Positions 46,219-55,382 of a DNA stretch of 64,000 nucleotides are shown one piece after another; the stretch's first letter is position 1; the number at the start of each line of letters is the position of its first letter. Origin of the DNA: Thermolongibacillus altinsuensis (GTDB taxonomy: Bacteria; Bacillota; Bacilli; Bacillales; Anoxybacillaceae); contig NZ_SLUL01000015.1 of the NCBI RefSeq assembly GCF_004341205.1, forward strand, positions 1 through 64,000, read 5' to 3'. The notes under the pieces are model-generated. The model was not told where the DNA came from and did not search any database. It worked only from the letters and a program-made list of their open reading frames with translations. The position numbers were made by a program, and so were the translations under genes.

Positions 46219-48111
46219 ATGTGTGGGTTTGTTGGCTGTATTTATGATTACCCGCAACGATTGAATGAGCAATGGAAAGACACGTTCAAACAAATGAACG
46301 ATCTGATTACTCATCGCGGTCCAGATGATGACGGCTACTTTTTTGATGAACACGTTCATTTCGGTTTTCGCCGCTTAAGCATTATCGATCTTGAAGCCGG
46401 ACATCAGCCGCTATCATATGAAAATGAGCGCTATTGGATTATATTTAACGGTGAAATTTACAATTATGTTGAACTGCGTGAAGAACTATTAGCAAAGGGA
46501 TACACATTTGCGACGCAATCGGATACGGAAGTCATTCTCGCTCTTTATAGTGCTGAAAAGGAAAAAGCGGTTGAAAAATTGCGCGGCATGTTTGCGTTTG
46601 TGATTTGGGATAAAGAAGAGAAAACGGTTTTTGCCGCACGCGATCCGTTTGGAATTAAGCCATTTTTCTACATGGTTCAAGAAGACCGTCTATTCGTTGC
46701 CTCAGAAAAGAAAAGCATTTTGCTTGCTTTCGATGGCCAACTCAATCATGAAGCGCTGCAATATTATTTGACATTCCAATACGTACCTGAGCCAATGACC
46801 ATGACAGCCGAAATACAAAAGTTAGAGCCTGGTCATTATTTGAAAAAGAAAATCGGTGAACCGCTTACGATTCATTGTTATTGGAAAGCTTCGTTTACTC
46901 CTGTGACAAAAACGGAAGAAGAGTGGATAAAAGAAATTCGCGACGTCTTGTTTGACTCAGTGAAGGTACATATGCGCAGCGACGTACCAGTCGGTTCGTT
47001 TTTATCAGGTGGGATTGACTCCTCGCTCATTGCTTCGATCGCAAAACAATTTCATCCAAATATTAAAACATTTTCAGTGGGCTTTGAGCGAGAAGGGTTT
47101 AGCGAAATTGACGTTGCGAAAGAGACAGCGGAAAAGCTTGGCGTAGAAAACATTAGCTACATCATTTCCCCAGAAGAATATATGAACGAATTGCCGAAAA
47201 TTATGTGGCATATGGATGATCCTCTTGCTGACCCTGCAGCAGTTCCGCTTTACTTTGTTGCTCGTGAAGCAAGAAAGCACGTGACGGTTGTTTTATCTGG
47301 GGAAGGGGCTGACGAATTATTTGGCGGTTATAACATTTATCGCGAGCCTCAATCATTGCGGCTGTTTGCACACATGCCAAAATCATTGAAAATGATTTTA
47401 AAATGGATAGCTCGCATTCTTCCTGAAGGAGTAAAAGGAAAAAGCTTTATTGAACGCGGAACAACTCCGTTAGAAGAGCGTTATATCGGCAATGCGAAAA
47501 TGTATAGTGAACAAGAGAAGCAACAGTTGTTGAAAGAGTACGAAAGAGGTTTACAATATACAAAAATCACCGCTCCTTTGTACGAAGAAACAACTCATTA
47601 CCCTGATGTGAATCGAATGCAATATGTCGATATTCATACATGGTTGCGCGGCGACATTTTGTTGAAGGCTGATAAAATGACAATGGCTCATTCATTAGAA
47701 TTGCGTGTTCCTTTTTTAGATAAGGAAGTATTTGCTGTAGCGTCAAAAATTGATCCTAAATTCAAAACGGCTCATGGAACAACGAAGTATATTTTGCGCA
47801 AAGCTGCGGAAGGAATTGTGCCGGATCACGTCCTTCACCGAAAAAAACTCGGTTTTCCAGTGCCGATTCGCCATTGGCTAAAAAATGAAATGTATGATTG
47901 GGCGAAAACGTTAATAAAAGAGAGTGAGACCGATCACCTCTTCCATAAAGATGTCGTTCTTCGCTTGCTTGAAGAGCATCGCGCCAATAAAGCTGACCAT
48001 AGCCGCAAAATTTGGACGGTGCTTATGTTTATGCTTTGGCATCAAGTATACGTCGAGAAAAAATATGATTTCAGTGTGAAAAAAGACAAGCAATCGTTGC
48101 CTGTTCACTGA
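46219..48111 (+). CDS. asnB: Asparagine synthetase, glutamine-hydrolysing
   Basis: 630 residues. The N-terminal glutaminase starts MCGFVGCI (Cys2 nucleophile after Met removal) with THRGPDDDG. The synthetase domain has the PP-loop LSGGIDSSLIAS (about residue 257) and SGEGADELFGGY. Length matches B. subtilis AsnB beside metK. Its end overlaps the convergent protease gene by 7 bp. Confidence 0.95.
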   Translation: MCGFVGCIYDYPQRLNEQWKDTFKQMNDLITHRGPDDDGYFFDEHVHFGFRRLSIIDLEAGHQPLSYENERYWIIFNGEIYNYVELREELLAKGYTFATQSDTEVILALYSAEKEKAVEKLRGMFAFVIWDKEEKTVFAARDPFGIKPFFYMVQEDRLFVASEKKSILLAFDGQLNHEALQYYLTFQYVPEPMTMTAEIQKLEPGHYLKKKIGEPLTIHCYWKASFTPVTKTEEEWIKEIRDVLFDSVKVHMRSDVPVGSFLSGGIDSSLIASIAKQFHPNIKTFSVGFEREGFSEIDVAKETAEKLGVENISYIISPEEYMNELPKIMWHMDDPLADPAAVPLYFVAREARKHVTVVLSGEGADELFGGYNIYREPQSLRLFAHMPKSLKMILKWIARILPEGVKGKSFIERGTTPLEERYIGNAKMYSEQEKQQLLKEYERGLQYTKITAPLYEETTHYPDVNRMQYVDIHTWLRGDILLKADKMTMAHSLELRVPFLDKEVFAVASKIDPKFKTAHGTTKYILRKAAEGIVPDHVLHRKKLGFPVPIRHWLKNEMYDWAKTLIKESETDHLFHKDVVLRLLEEHRANKADHSRKIWTVLMFMLWHQVYVEKKYDFSVKKDKQSLPVH

Positions 48112-48938
48112 GGCTTGATGGTGATTGCTTGTCTCCCCATCTGCACCCAAGCGTCGATAAACTCGCTTTTGGGTGCTTTTTTATTTTTTTCGCCTGAGAG
48201 AGGGTCGTTAAAGTAAACAAATTGTTCATTGTAACCGGTAACCACGACAGAATGCTCATAGTATGTAATTTCAATGGCTCCATGCGGCGTTTGCCATTGA
48301 CGAAATGCGCTTTTTGGCAATTTTTTATAGGTGGCATTGGTAATAACCCAAACGGGCGATCCATTTGAAAGATATTGTTGCAATTTTTCAAAATCGCTTC
48401 CTGTTAAATCAACAATCCGATTGGGCAAATACATTTCTGCAAGTTGGCGGATTGGTTTGTGATATACGCCCAAACCAGGATTTTTTAACGAATACATATC
48501 GCCGACAAATCCAACATTGGGGTGGCCGAAATATGTTTGGCCATTTTTCTTTTGATAAGGCGTTGGATCTTTTTTCACTTGTTTGGCAAGCGTCATTTTA
48601 TCAACGTCTACCCCGGCATATTGTAAAAGCATGGCTAGGCTCGTTACTTCACAACCGCGTGGCAGTTCAGGAAGTTGACGAATAATCGGCACATCAAGCA
48701 GGACAGATGACTGATCAGAAAATGTTTCAGGGGATGTTTTTTCGCTTAATAACGATTGTTTGATTGGCGAAACAATCTGTTCGTCACCTTTTAGTTCCTG
48801 CCATTGTGTTTTCACAAGCAAGAGAAGGGTAAAAAACAAAGCAATATTCAAAAGGAGCCGTGATCGTTTTGGACGAAAAAATAAAGAAACGGAAACAGCG
48901 AGAATAGCGATCGCAAGAAAGATAGTGAATATGAGCAT
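48105..48938 (-). CDS. C39-like cysteine protease domain protein, membrane-anchored
   Basis: 277 residues. Two hydrophobic segments at the N-terminus (about 1-21 and 28-42) anchor a C-terminal domain of the peptidase C39-like group. The catalytic Cys is in LPRGCEVTSLAMLL (Cys96), His in YYEHSVVVTGY (229) and Asp in YFNDPLSG (245). The domain probably faces outside. The target is unknown. The asnB terminator hairpin lies within its last codons. Confidence 0.82.
   Translation of the reverse strand: MLIFTIFLAIAILAVSVSLFFRPKRSRLLLNIALFFTLLLLVKTQWQELKGDEQIVSPIKQSLLSEKTSPETFSDQSSVLLDVPIIRQLPELPRGCEVTSLAMLLQYAGVDVDKMTLAKQVKKDPTPYQKKNGQTYFGHPNVGFVGDMYSLKNPGLGVYHKPIRQLAEMYLPNRIVDLTGSDFEKLQQYLSNGSPVWVITNATYKKLPKSAFRQWQTPHGAIEITYYEHSVVVTGYNEQFVYFNDPLSGEKNKKAPKSEFIDAWVQMGRQAITIKPQ
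48143..48190 (+). terminator. Terminator of asnB inside the opposing gene
   Basis: GCACCCAAGCG / CGCTTTTGGGTGC stem followed by TTTTTTATTTTTTT on the plus strand, 30 bases after the asnB stop. It lies in the coding part of the protease gene. Confidence 0.85.
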
Positions 48939-49400
48939 GTTTTCTCCCCTAGCTGTTGTTTTATCGTCATCTTATCAAAAAATGATTTGAAAATCTAGGC
49001 GTAGCGAGATCGGCTTCTTCATCGCGAAGAAGCAGTTGTGTAAAAATATTATTTCCATTTTTCGTGCACGTATATGCTCTTGCTTTCTAACCTCATTAAC
49101 CCATCGGTGACGCAAGGATATGGTTCATGAATGTGATACTTTTCACAAAAGAATTGTTTGCTATAATAGGGATGAAAAAAGAGCAGTCGATACCGCGTAA
49201 TCAAAAGAAAAATCGCAGTTATGCCAGTAAAGTTGGGTCAATAAGAAGCAATGGCAGAAATGTTCATTTTGCTTGCATAATGCAAGCGGCACAGCCCGAT
49301 ATTAAAAAGAGTCGATTTGTTCGACATCGTGAGTCTTTCTGTGTTTATGATAAAATAAAAATGTTGAGCCGATCATAAGAAATTGCAAACCACGCTGATG
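48939..49400. other. Unassigned 460-base region
   Basis: No convincing gene. Near 49155 TATAAT is followed by an 83-codon reading (49127-49378) lacking a ribosome site and rich in basic residues, probably chance. Hairpins: GCTTCTTC/GAAGAAGC near 49012-49033, CTTGCA/TGCAAG near 49275-49290, and AACCACGC/GCGTGGTT at 49388-49415, the last a likely terminator for ytoA or a short transcript. Confidence 0.5.
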
Positions 49401-49928
49401 TTAGCGCGTGGTTTTGTTCGCTTGCAATGATTTATAATACTGCCCTTTTGCAACATATTCTTGACGGATGCGCGCCATTTCTTTTTCATCTTCTTCCGTT
49501 AGTTCGCGAACGACTTTTGCTGGACGGCCAAAGGCAAGAGTGCGAGGCGGGATTTTCTTCCCGGGTGGCACGAGACTACCTGCGCCGATGAAAGCTCCTT
49601 CACCAATTTCGGCACCATCCAAAATGATCGAACCCATCCCAATTAACGCATTTTTGCGAATGATGGCGCTGTGAAGAATCACTTGATGACCGATGGTAAC
49701 ATCGTCTTCAATAATAAGAGGATTGTTCGGGCTTTGATGCAAAACGGAATTGTCTTGGATGTTGACACGATTGCCGATGATCGTCGGAGCGACGTCTCCG
49801 CGAATGACCGTATTAAACCAAATGCTCGTTTCTTCGCCGATTGTGACATCGCCTGTAATGGTGACATAATCTGCGATAAAAGCGGAATCTGCGATTTTTG
49901 GAGAATGGCCTTTGTAAGGATAAATCAT
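49401..49928 (-). CDS. ytoA: Gamma-carbonic-anhydrase-fold protein YtoA
   Basis: 175 residues of left-handed beta-helix hexapeptide repeats (VTIGEETSIWFNTVIRGD, IGNRVNIQDNSVLHQ, ITIGHQVILHS-like). Metal His positions are in VLHQ, IGHQV and ILHSA. The catalytic status of this YrdA/PaaY-like group is uncertain. ATG 49928 has AAAGGAAAG about nine bases upstream; the longer form starts inside that site. Confidence 0.87.
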   Translation of the reverse strand: MIYPYKGHSPKIADSAFIADYVTITGDVTIGEETSIWFNTVIRGDVAPTIIGNRVNIQDNSVLHQSPNNPLIIEDDVTIGHQVILHSAIIRKNALIGMGSIILDGAEIGEGAFIGAGSLVPPGKKIPPRTLAFGRPAKVVRELTEEDEKEMARIRQEYVAKGQYYKSLQANKTTR

Positions 49929-50021
49929 CGCTTTCTTTCCTTTCATCGATAAAATTCGTTACATTTTTACATTTAGTTTACAAGTTTTTTCTCTATTCGT
50001 AAATGAAAAAGGAGGGTGTTT

Positions 50022-50840
50022 ATGCGGAAGTGGGAAGCAGAAGAAGCAAAGGGAACGGTCGTGATTGTTCATGGGGCAGCTGAACATCATGGACGTTATA
50101 AATGGCTTATTGAAATGTTTCGTTTAAGCGGTTTTCATGTTGTTGCTGGCGATTTGCCTGGGCAAGGAACGACGACGCGCCGCCGAAGAGGACATATTGA
50201 CTCGTTTGACGAATATATTGAAGCGGTAGAAAGTTGGGTGAACGAAGCAAAGAAGTTTTATTTGCCGATCTTTTTGCTCGGTCACAGCTTGGGCGGACTT
50301 GTTGTCATCCGTACATTGCAAGAAAAGCGACTCCCGGTTCGCGGAGCTATTCTTTCTTCGCCATGTCTAGGTCTTGTGCAATATCCAACGAAATCGCTTG
50401 ATCTATTATCGCGCATTTTGAATTACGTTCATCCGAAAAAGCGTTTTCCATCAGGATTATCCGTGGAACTAGCGACGCGCAACGAAGAAGTGCGCGAGAT
50501 GGACAAAAATGATTCATTATATGTGACAAAAGTGTCTGTACGTTGGTATCGCGAATTGGTCAAAGCGATTCAAATTGCTCATGAAAAGATTGCCGATCTT
50601 CCTGATCTTCCGTTGTTAGTGATGCAAGCAGGCGACGATAAAATCGTTGACAAAACAGCAGTAAAGGCATGGTTTGATCAATTATCTTTATCAGAAAAAG
50701 TGTACAAAGAATGGCCGAAGTTGTACCATGAAATTTTTAATGAACCTGAGCGTGAGCAAGTATTTTTGTATGCGCAAACGTTTTTAACTCTTCAACTGCA
50801 ACGAGGTGAGCTAGTTGAAAGTTCCGACCAATCCATTTAG
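50022..50840 (+). CDS. ytpA: Alpha/beta hydrolase YtpA (lysophospholipase type)
   Basis: 272 residues. VIVHGAAEHHGRY (oxyanion), nucleophile elbow GHSLGG with Ser89, Asp in MQAGDDKIVD and His in LYHEIFNE form a monoglyceride-lipase-like triad. B. subtilis YtpA makes the lysophospholipid antibiotic bacilysocin. ATG 50022 is six bases after GGAGG. It overlaps ytpB by 26 bp. Confidence 0.9.
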   Translation: MRKWEAEEAKGTVVIVHGAAEHHGRYKWLIEMFRLSGFHVVAGDLPGQGTTTRRRRGHIDSFDEYIEAVESWVNEAKKFYLPIFLLGHSLGGLVVIRTLQEKRLPVRGAILSSPCLGLVQYPTKSLDLLSRILNYVHPKKRFPSGLSVELATRNEEVREMDKNDSLYVTKVSVRWYRELVKAIQIAHEKIADLPDLPLLVMQAGDDKIVDKTAVKAWFDQLSLSEKVYKEWPKLYHEIFNEPEREQVFLYAQTFLTLQLQRGELVESSDQSI

Positions 50841-51894
50841 CTTAATGAGCAAAGTATATCGCGATGTATTTCCGATCGTGCATCGTGAATTAGCGTATTG
50901 GAGAAAAAAAGCAGAGGCGATTCCTGATGCAGAATTGCGAAAGCAGGCGCTTGCGAGCATTGAAACGAAAACGTTTCATTGCGAAGGAGGAGCGATTTTA
51001 GCGCTTCTTGCGGGAAAGGAAATCGAGGAGTGTATTCGCTTTATTGTTGCTTATCAAACGATAAGCGACTATCTCGATAATTTATGTGACCGGAGCACGT
51101 CGCTGGACCCGCTTGATTTTCGGGCTCTTCACGATTCCATGCTTGACGCTTTATCGATTGGCGCAAACGTGACGAATTATTACCGCTATCGAAAAGAACA
51201 AGATGACGGCGGCTATCTTCACGAGCTTGTGCAAACATGCCAAGACGTATTAAAAAAAGTAAAGCATTATGAAAAAATTGCGCCGTTTTTACGGGAGCTG
51301 GCTAGTTATTATTGCGATTTACAGGTGCATAAACACGTGAAAGAAGATGAGCGTGTATCGCGTCTTGAACAATGGTTTCGCCAATATAAAGACAATCTTC
51401 CGCCGATGGAATGGTATGAATTTTCCGCCTGCTCGGGCTCTACGCTCGGCATTTTCTGTTTAGTCGCCTACGCTTTTACCGAAACATTCGATGAAGAAAT
51501 GGCGTTAAAAGTGCGCAATGGCTACTTTCCATATATTCAAGGATTACATATTTTGCTTGATTATTTCATTGATCAAGAGGAAGATCGGTTAGGCGGAGAT
51601 TTAAACTTTTGTTTCTATTATCCGCATCATTCTTCGTTGATGGAGCGATTGCGCCATTTTATTGAAGAGGCGGATAAACATATCGCTGGATTGCCAAATG
51701 AACAATTTCATCGTCTTATTAACCGCGGATTGCTAGGCGTGTATTTGTCTGACGAAAAAGTACAGAAGCAAAAAGATGTAAAGAAACTGGCTAAGCAGTT
51801 AATTAAATTCGGTGGACAAATTTCTTACTTCTTCTACCTAAACGGCCGGGCGTATCGGACATGGCAGAAAATTTGTCCGCTGTTTGCAAGATAG
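50815..51894 (+). CDS. ytpB: Tetraprenyl-beta-curcumene synthase YtpB
   Basis: 359-residue DUF2600 terpene synthase making C35 (or C25) terpenes from polyprenyl diphosphate. Asp-rich motifs DYLDNLCD (about 84-91) and DYFIDQEEDRLGGDLNF (about 249-265) fit diphosphate/Mg binding. The start is TTG after GAGGTGAG, deep inside ytpA, so the two are coupled. The products are sesquarterpene precursors in spore-formers. Confidence 0.93.
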   Translation: MKVPTNPFSLMSKVYRDVFPIVHRELAYWRKKAEAIPDAELRKQALASIETKTFHCEGGAILALLAGKEIEECIRFIVAYQTISDYLDNLCDRSTSLDPLDFRALHDSMLDALSIGANVTNYYRYRKEQDDGGYLHELVQTCQDVLKKVKHYEKIAPFLRELASYYCDLQVHKHVKEDERVSRLEQWFRQYKDNLPPMEWYEFSACSGSTLGIFCLVAYAFTETFDEEMALKVRNGYFPYIQGLHILLDYFIDQEEDRLGGDLNFCFYYPHHSSLMERLRHFIEEADKHIAGLPNEQFHRLINRGLLGVYLSDEKVQKQKDVKKLAKQLIKFGGQISYFFYLNGRAYRTWQKICPLFAR

Positions 51895-51896
51895 AG

Positions 51897-51930
51897 AAGC
51901 CTTTTGCTTTTTTCGGCAAAAGGCTTTTAT
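51897..51930. terminator. Terminator between ytpB and the diacylglycerol kinase gene
   Basis: AAGCCTTTTGC / GCAAAAGGCTT stem followed by TTT. Confidence 0.82.
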
Positions 51931-51936
51931 GTTTAC

Positions 51937-52821
51937 TTAAATGATCAGCAATGCCTCCTTCTGAATGGTCACATTCACTGGAGTTTTCGTAACCAGTTCG
52001 CCATCGCTTTGGACAATCACCGGCCATTCAGAGATTACTTCTACTTCTTTTCCTTTGAGCATGGTTACGCCAGGATGAGAAACATGTTTGCCTTTATACG
52101 CTTTTGGAAAATTGCGTAACAGCTCCCATTTTGTCATGCTGTGGATGATGCAAATGTCAAAAAGCCCATCATGATAACAAGCATCCGGGCATATTTTAAT
52201 CCCTCCGCCGTAATTCGGAGTATTGGCAATGGCAATTAACCATACATTAAAAAAAGTTAGGGTCTTTCCATCAACTTTTAACTGAATGTTGACAGGACGA
52301 TATTTTAATAAAACGTGCAAGACGCTATGCGCATACGAAAGATCGCCTAGTCTAATGAAATTCAACAAATTTTTAAATTTGGATGCATTGTTTACCTCGG
52401 CGACTTTGCCGTCAAAACCGATCCCCGTTACAGTGATGCAGTATTCGTTATTGATTCTTCCAATATCCATTTTTCTTTGTTCTCCCATTAAAATACGTTC
52501 TAATGCCTTTTTATAGTCCATTGGGATATCAAGAGCTCTTGCCAGATCATTTCCCGAACCCGCAGGAATAATCCCCAAAGGGATATTCGAACCGATTAAC
52601 CCGTTAGCAACATCATGGATCGTACCATCTCCGCCAATGGCAACAACGGCAAGACATGTTTCAGAAGAAATCTCCTTAACAATTTCGATTGCATGTTTTG
52701 GACGTTCTGTAAAACGCACTTGATAATTGACTTGTTTTTCTTGAAGCAACTTCTCAACCTTTTTCCAAACTTTTAATCCTTTTCCGTTTCCCGAAATTTT
52801 ATTGACGATAAAAGAATACAT
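51937..52821 (-). CDS. Diacylglycerol/lipid kinase family protein
   Basis: 294 residues. The GGDGTIHDVANGL motif (about 63-75) and GSGNDLARAL (about 88-97) define the DagK/YegS catalytic domain. Phosphorylates a lipid alcohol at the membrane face. It resembles YtlR/YegS-type proteins; the substrate is not certain. It and the broken acyltransferase upstream stand between ytpB and ytqB, apparently an addition to the usual Bacillus order. Confidence 0.86.
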   Translation of the reverse strand: MYSFIVNKISGNGKGLKVWKKVEKLLQEKQVNYQVRFTERPKHAIEIVKEISSETCLAVVAIGGDGTIHDVANGLIGSNIPLGIIPAGSGNDLARALDIPMDYKKALERILMGEQRKMDIGRINNEYCITVTGIGFDGKVAEVNNASKFKNLLNFIRLGDLSYAHSVLHVLLKYRPVNIQLKVDGKTLTFFNVWLIAIANTPNYGGGIKICPDACYHDGLFDICIIHSMTKWELLRNFPKAYKGKHVSHPGVTMLKGKEVEVISEWPVIVQSDGELVTKTPVNVTIQKEALLII

Positions 52822-52978
52822 ATCGATCTTTCCTTTTTGTTAAAGATAATAAAAGTTTTATAGGATATGTAAAAATTGGTTTGTTGGGCATGAGTGAAAA
52901 ATAATTCCATAAATAGTTTTGTTTTCATTCATTCTACCATTTTACCACCTGTTTTTTAATAATCCATTTTAAAAATAT

Positions 52979-53408
52979 TCAAACCTTATATATTTCTCTA
53001 AGTTCTCTTGAGCGATCCATAACAGCCTCTGCCAGTACGGTATAATCTGAACTTTTAAGTTCGTTTAAATACATCATTGGCCCAATAACAACTTTTACTG
53101 GCTTTCGAATCCGCTTTTTCGTATCCAGAAAAATAATCGCAATGGGAAGAACAGGCGCTCCTGTTTTTACCCCTAAAAAAGCTACCCCTTTTTTCGGTTT
53201 GACCCTTTCCTCATTTTTACATCTTTTTCCTTCAGGAAAAATTCCAAGAACTTCCCCGTTTTCAATCACCTTTAAGGAGCGGCGGACTGGACGAATGGCT
53301 ATTCCGCTTTGTCGATCAACAGGAATAGCATGAAGTTTTTGAAAAAGCCAATTGGTCATTCTTCTCTGAAACAGCTCCTTTTTTGCTAAAAAATGAATGA
53401 TCAACAGA
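52979..53408 (-). pseudogene. plsC: 1-Acyl-glycerol-3-phosphate acyltransferase, 5' truncated
   Basis: The reading matches PlsC from HFLAKKELFQ onward, with GEVLGIFPEGKRCKNEE as motif III and VAFLGVKTGAPVLPIAI as motif IV. Motif I (NHxxxxD), which carries the catalytic His, is absent. The homology begins about eight bases after the ytqB terminator, and the preceding in-frame codons (to 53452) only translate that terminator. The 5' third has therefore been deleted. It would have worked with the lipid kinase next to it. Confidence 0.82.
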
Positions 53409-53410
53409 AA

Positions 53411-53445
53411 AACCTTTTGCCGAACAAGCAAAAGGTTTTTATCGT
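53411..53445 (-). terminator. Terminator of ytqB
   Basis: AAAACCTTTTGC / GCAAAAGGTTTT stem with a short loop and T run on the minus strand, directly after the ytqB stop. Confidence 0.82.
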
Positions 53446-54011
53446 TTTTCAATCGCTATGATAAATGGCGGATTATTCACTTGATTAATGAATTGATAAC
53501 GAAGCACATGGGCACGTTGCTGGTCGATCGTTTGGACGTACTCAAGCAATGCGTCACGTTCCACGGCGCCTTCAGGATGACCGTGATAAATCACAAGTAC
53601 GATGATTCCTTCAGAAGCCATGATTTCTAACAGTTGTTCAACGGCGCGAATCGTGGAATCCGGTTTGGTGACAATTTGTTTGTCGCCGCCCGGTAAATAT
53701 CCGAGGTTGAAAATGGCGCCGGTAATTTTGCCGTGATATTGTTCGGGAATTTTTTCAATCAGCTGATCATGGCTTGCGTGAAATAATGTGACTTGCTCTA
53801 ACGCGCCGTGCTCTCGCAGGCGGTTGGTCGTGTTTTCAATGGCTTGGGCTTGAATGTCAAAGCCAAATACATGACCTGTTTTTCCGACGCGTTCGGCTAA
53901 ATAAAGCGTATCATGCCCGTTTCCTACCGTTGCGTCAACGGCGATGTCGCCTTCTTGGACAGCTAAATTAAGCAATGTGCGCGTAAATGGGAGAATGCGT
54001 TCTAACTTCAT
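53439..54011 (-). CDS. mnmM: tRNA wobble-uridine methyltransferase MnmM (YtqB)
   Basis: 190 residues, class I methyltransferase: AVDATVGNGHDTLYLAERVG (motif I), FGFDIQAQAI, and IFNLGYLPGGDK as the catalytic loop. The B. subtilis ortholog YtqB was identified as MnmM, which converts nm5s2U to mnm5s2U in tRNA. ATG overlaps the end of the ytqA gene by 4 bp. Confidence 0.92.
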   Translation of the reverse strand: MKLERILPFTRTLLNLAVQEGDIAVDATVGNGHDTLYLAERVGKTGHVFGFDIQAQAIENTTNRLREHGALEQVTLFHASHDQLIEKIPEQYHGKITGAIFNLGYLPGGDKQIVTKPDSTIRAVEQLLEIMASEGIIVLVIYHGHPEGAVERDALLEYVQTIDQQRAHVLRYQFINQVNNPPFIIAIEKR

Positions 54012-54961
54012 TGTTTCTTCCCTTCTTTTTTGTAGTATTTCCCTTGATAGCTGTTCCGGCGCTCTAATTCAGCATCGATGGCATTTAACACTTCCCATTT
54101 ATTCACGCTCCACATTGGACCGATCATTAAATCGATTGGACCATCTCCTGTAATGCGATGAACGATCATTTCAGGCGGAAGAATTTCCAATTGATCGCAT
54201 ACAAGGTTGACATATTCCTCAAACGATAAAAAGCGCAGCATCCCTTTTTCGTATTGTTTCACCATTGGCGTTCCTTTTAAAAGGTGCAATAAGTGAATTT
54301 TAATGCCTTGCACGTCAAGGTTCGCTACCGTTCTTGCCGTCTCCATCATCATGTCATAATCTTCAAGCGGCAAACCGTTAATAATGTGCGAGCATACGCG
54401 AATGCCATGTTTACGAAGTTTATTCACACCTTCAACATAACATTCAAAATCATGAGCGCGATTAATAAGCAAAGCTGTTCGCTCATGTACGGTTTGCAAT
54501 CCAAGTTCGACCCATAAATACGTTCGTTCATTCAGTTCCGCCAAATATTCAACGACATCATCAGGAAGGCAATCAGGACGAGTCGCAATCGACAACCCCA
54601 CAACCCCTTCTAAATTTAACACCGTTTCATATTTTTCACGCAGCACTTCCACAGGGGCATGCGTATTGGTGAACGCTTGGAAATAAGCGATATATTTGCC
54701 GTCTTTCCATTTCTCATGCATCTTTTCTTTAATTTGATTGAACTGGGTGACTAAATCATCGGCGCGATTGCCGGCAAAATCACCAGAACCGGCAGCGCTG
54801 CAAAACGTGCAGCCTCCGTATGCAACGGTACCGTCGCGGTTCGGGCAATCAAAGCCGCCATCTAGCGCAACTTTGAACACTTTATGACCAAACACTTGTC
54901 GCAAGTGATAGTTCCATGTGTGATAACGTTTATTGTCGTTTGTATATGGAAATGGGTTCAA
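54008..54961 (-). CDS. mnmL: Radical SAM protein YtqA (MnmL)
   Basis: 317 residues of the TIGR01212 group. Iron-sulfur cysteines are Cys39, Cys51 and Cys54 (DCPNRDGTVAYGGCTFC), a long-spaced version of CxxxCxxC. VELGLQTVHERTALLINRAH and HIINGLPLED are typical of the family. Together with YtqB it is implicated in making mnm5s2U where MnmC is missing. The TTG start follows AGGAGGGGC. Confidence 0.9.
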   Translation of the reverse strand: MNPFPYTNDNKRYHTWNYHLRQVFGHKVFKVALDGGFDCPNRDGTVAYGGCTFCSAAGSGDFAGNRADDLVTQFNQIKEKMHEKWKDGKYIAYFQAFTNTHAPVEVLREKYETVLNLEGVVGLSIATRPDCLPDDVVEYLAELNERTYLWVELGLQTVHERTALLINRAHDFECYVEGVNKLRKHGIRVCSHIINGLPLEDYDMMMETARTVANLDVQGIKIHLLHLLKGTPMVKQYEKGMLRFLSFEEYVNLVCDQLEILPPEMIVHRITGDGPIDLMIGPMWSVNKWEVLNAIDAELERRNSYQGKYYKKEGKKQ

Positions 54962-55106
54962 AATAGCCCCTCCTTTTTGAATCGTATCATTTCAGCATTG
55001 TACCATGATTTATAAGATGAGCTCAATGGAAAGAACATGTGATAGATGAATGAAAACTGCGCAAACTATGAAATGATATCAATTTCATTTAGGAAGGAGA
55101 TGAAGT

Positions 55107-55370
55107 ATGGCGACGCGGCAATCGGTCGATGAGTTTTTACAGCATTGTGAAGATGTGATTCGCTACGCAAAAGATCAATATACGGAAGCGCAAAAACAAG
55201 AGCACTACAACGATACGGAATATACAAAAGCACAGCAAATGTTAGAAGAAACGGTGAACGATTTAGCTCATTTGGCGTTAAGCTGCAATGCGCAACAGCG
55301 CGAACAACTGCATCGCATGCGCCTGCAATTGCAACAAATGCAAAATGACATGATTTTGTTAGAGCATTAA
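55107..55370 (+). CDS. ytzC: Conserved protein YtzC (DUF2524)
   Basis: 87 residues, nearly all helical: heptad-like QLHRMRLQLQQMQNDMILLEH suggests a coiled coil. AGGAAGGAGATGA lies upstream. Length and sequence fit YtzC. Function unknown. Confidence 0.85.
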   Translation: MATRQSVDEFLQHCEDVIRYAKDQYTEAQKQEHYNDTEYTKAQQMLEETVNDLAHLALSCNAQQREQLHRMRLQLQQMQNDMILLEH

Positions 55371-55382
55371 GGAGGGACAAGG

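Noticed and set aside
49127-49378. 83-codon frame rich in Lys/Arg/Ser
   Set aside because: No ribosome site at a usable distance, no recognisable domain, and odd composition compared with neighbours. Kept only as part of the unassigned region.
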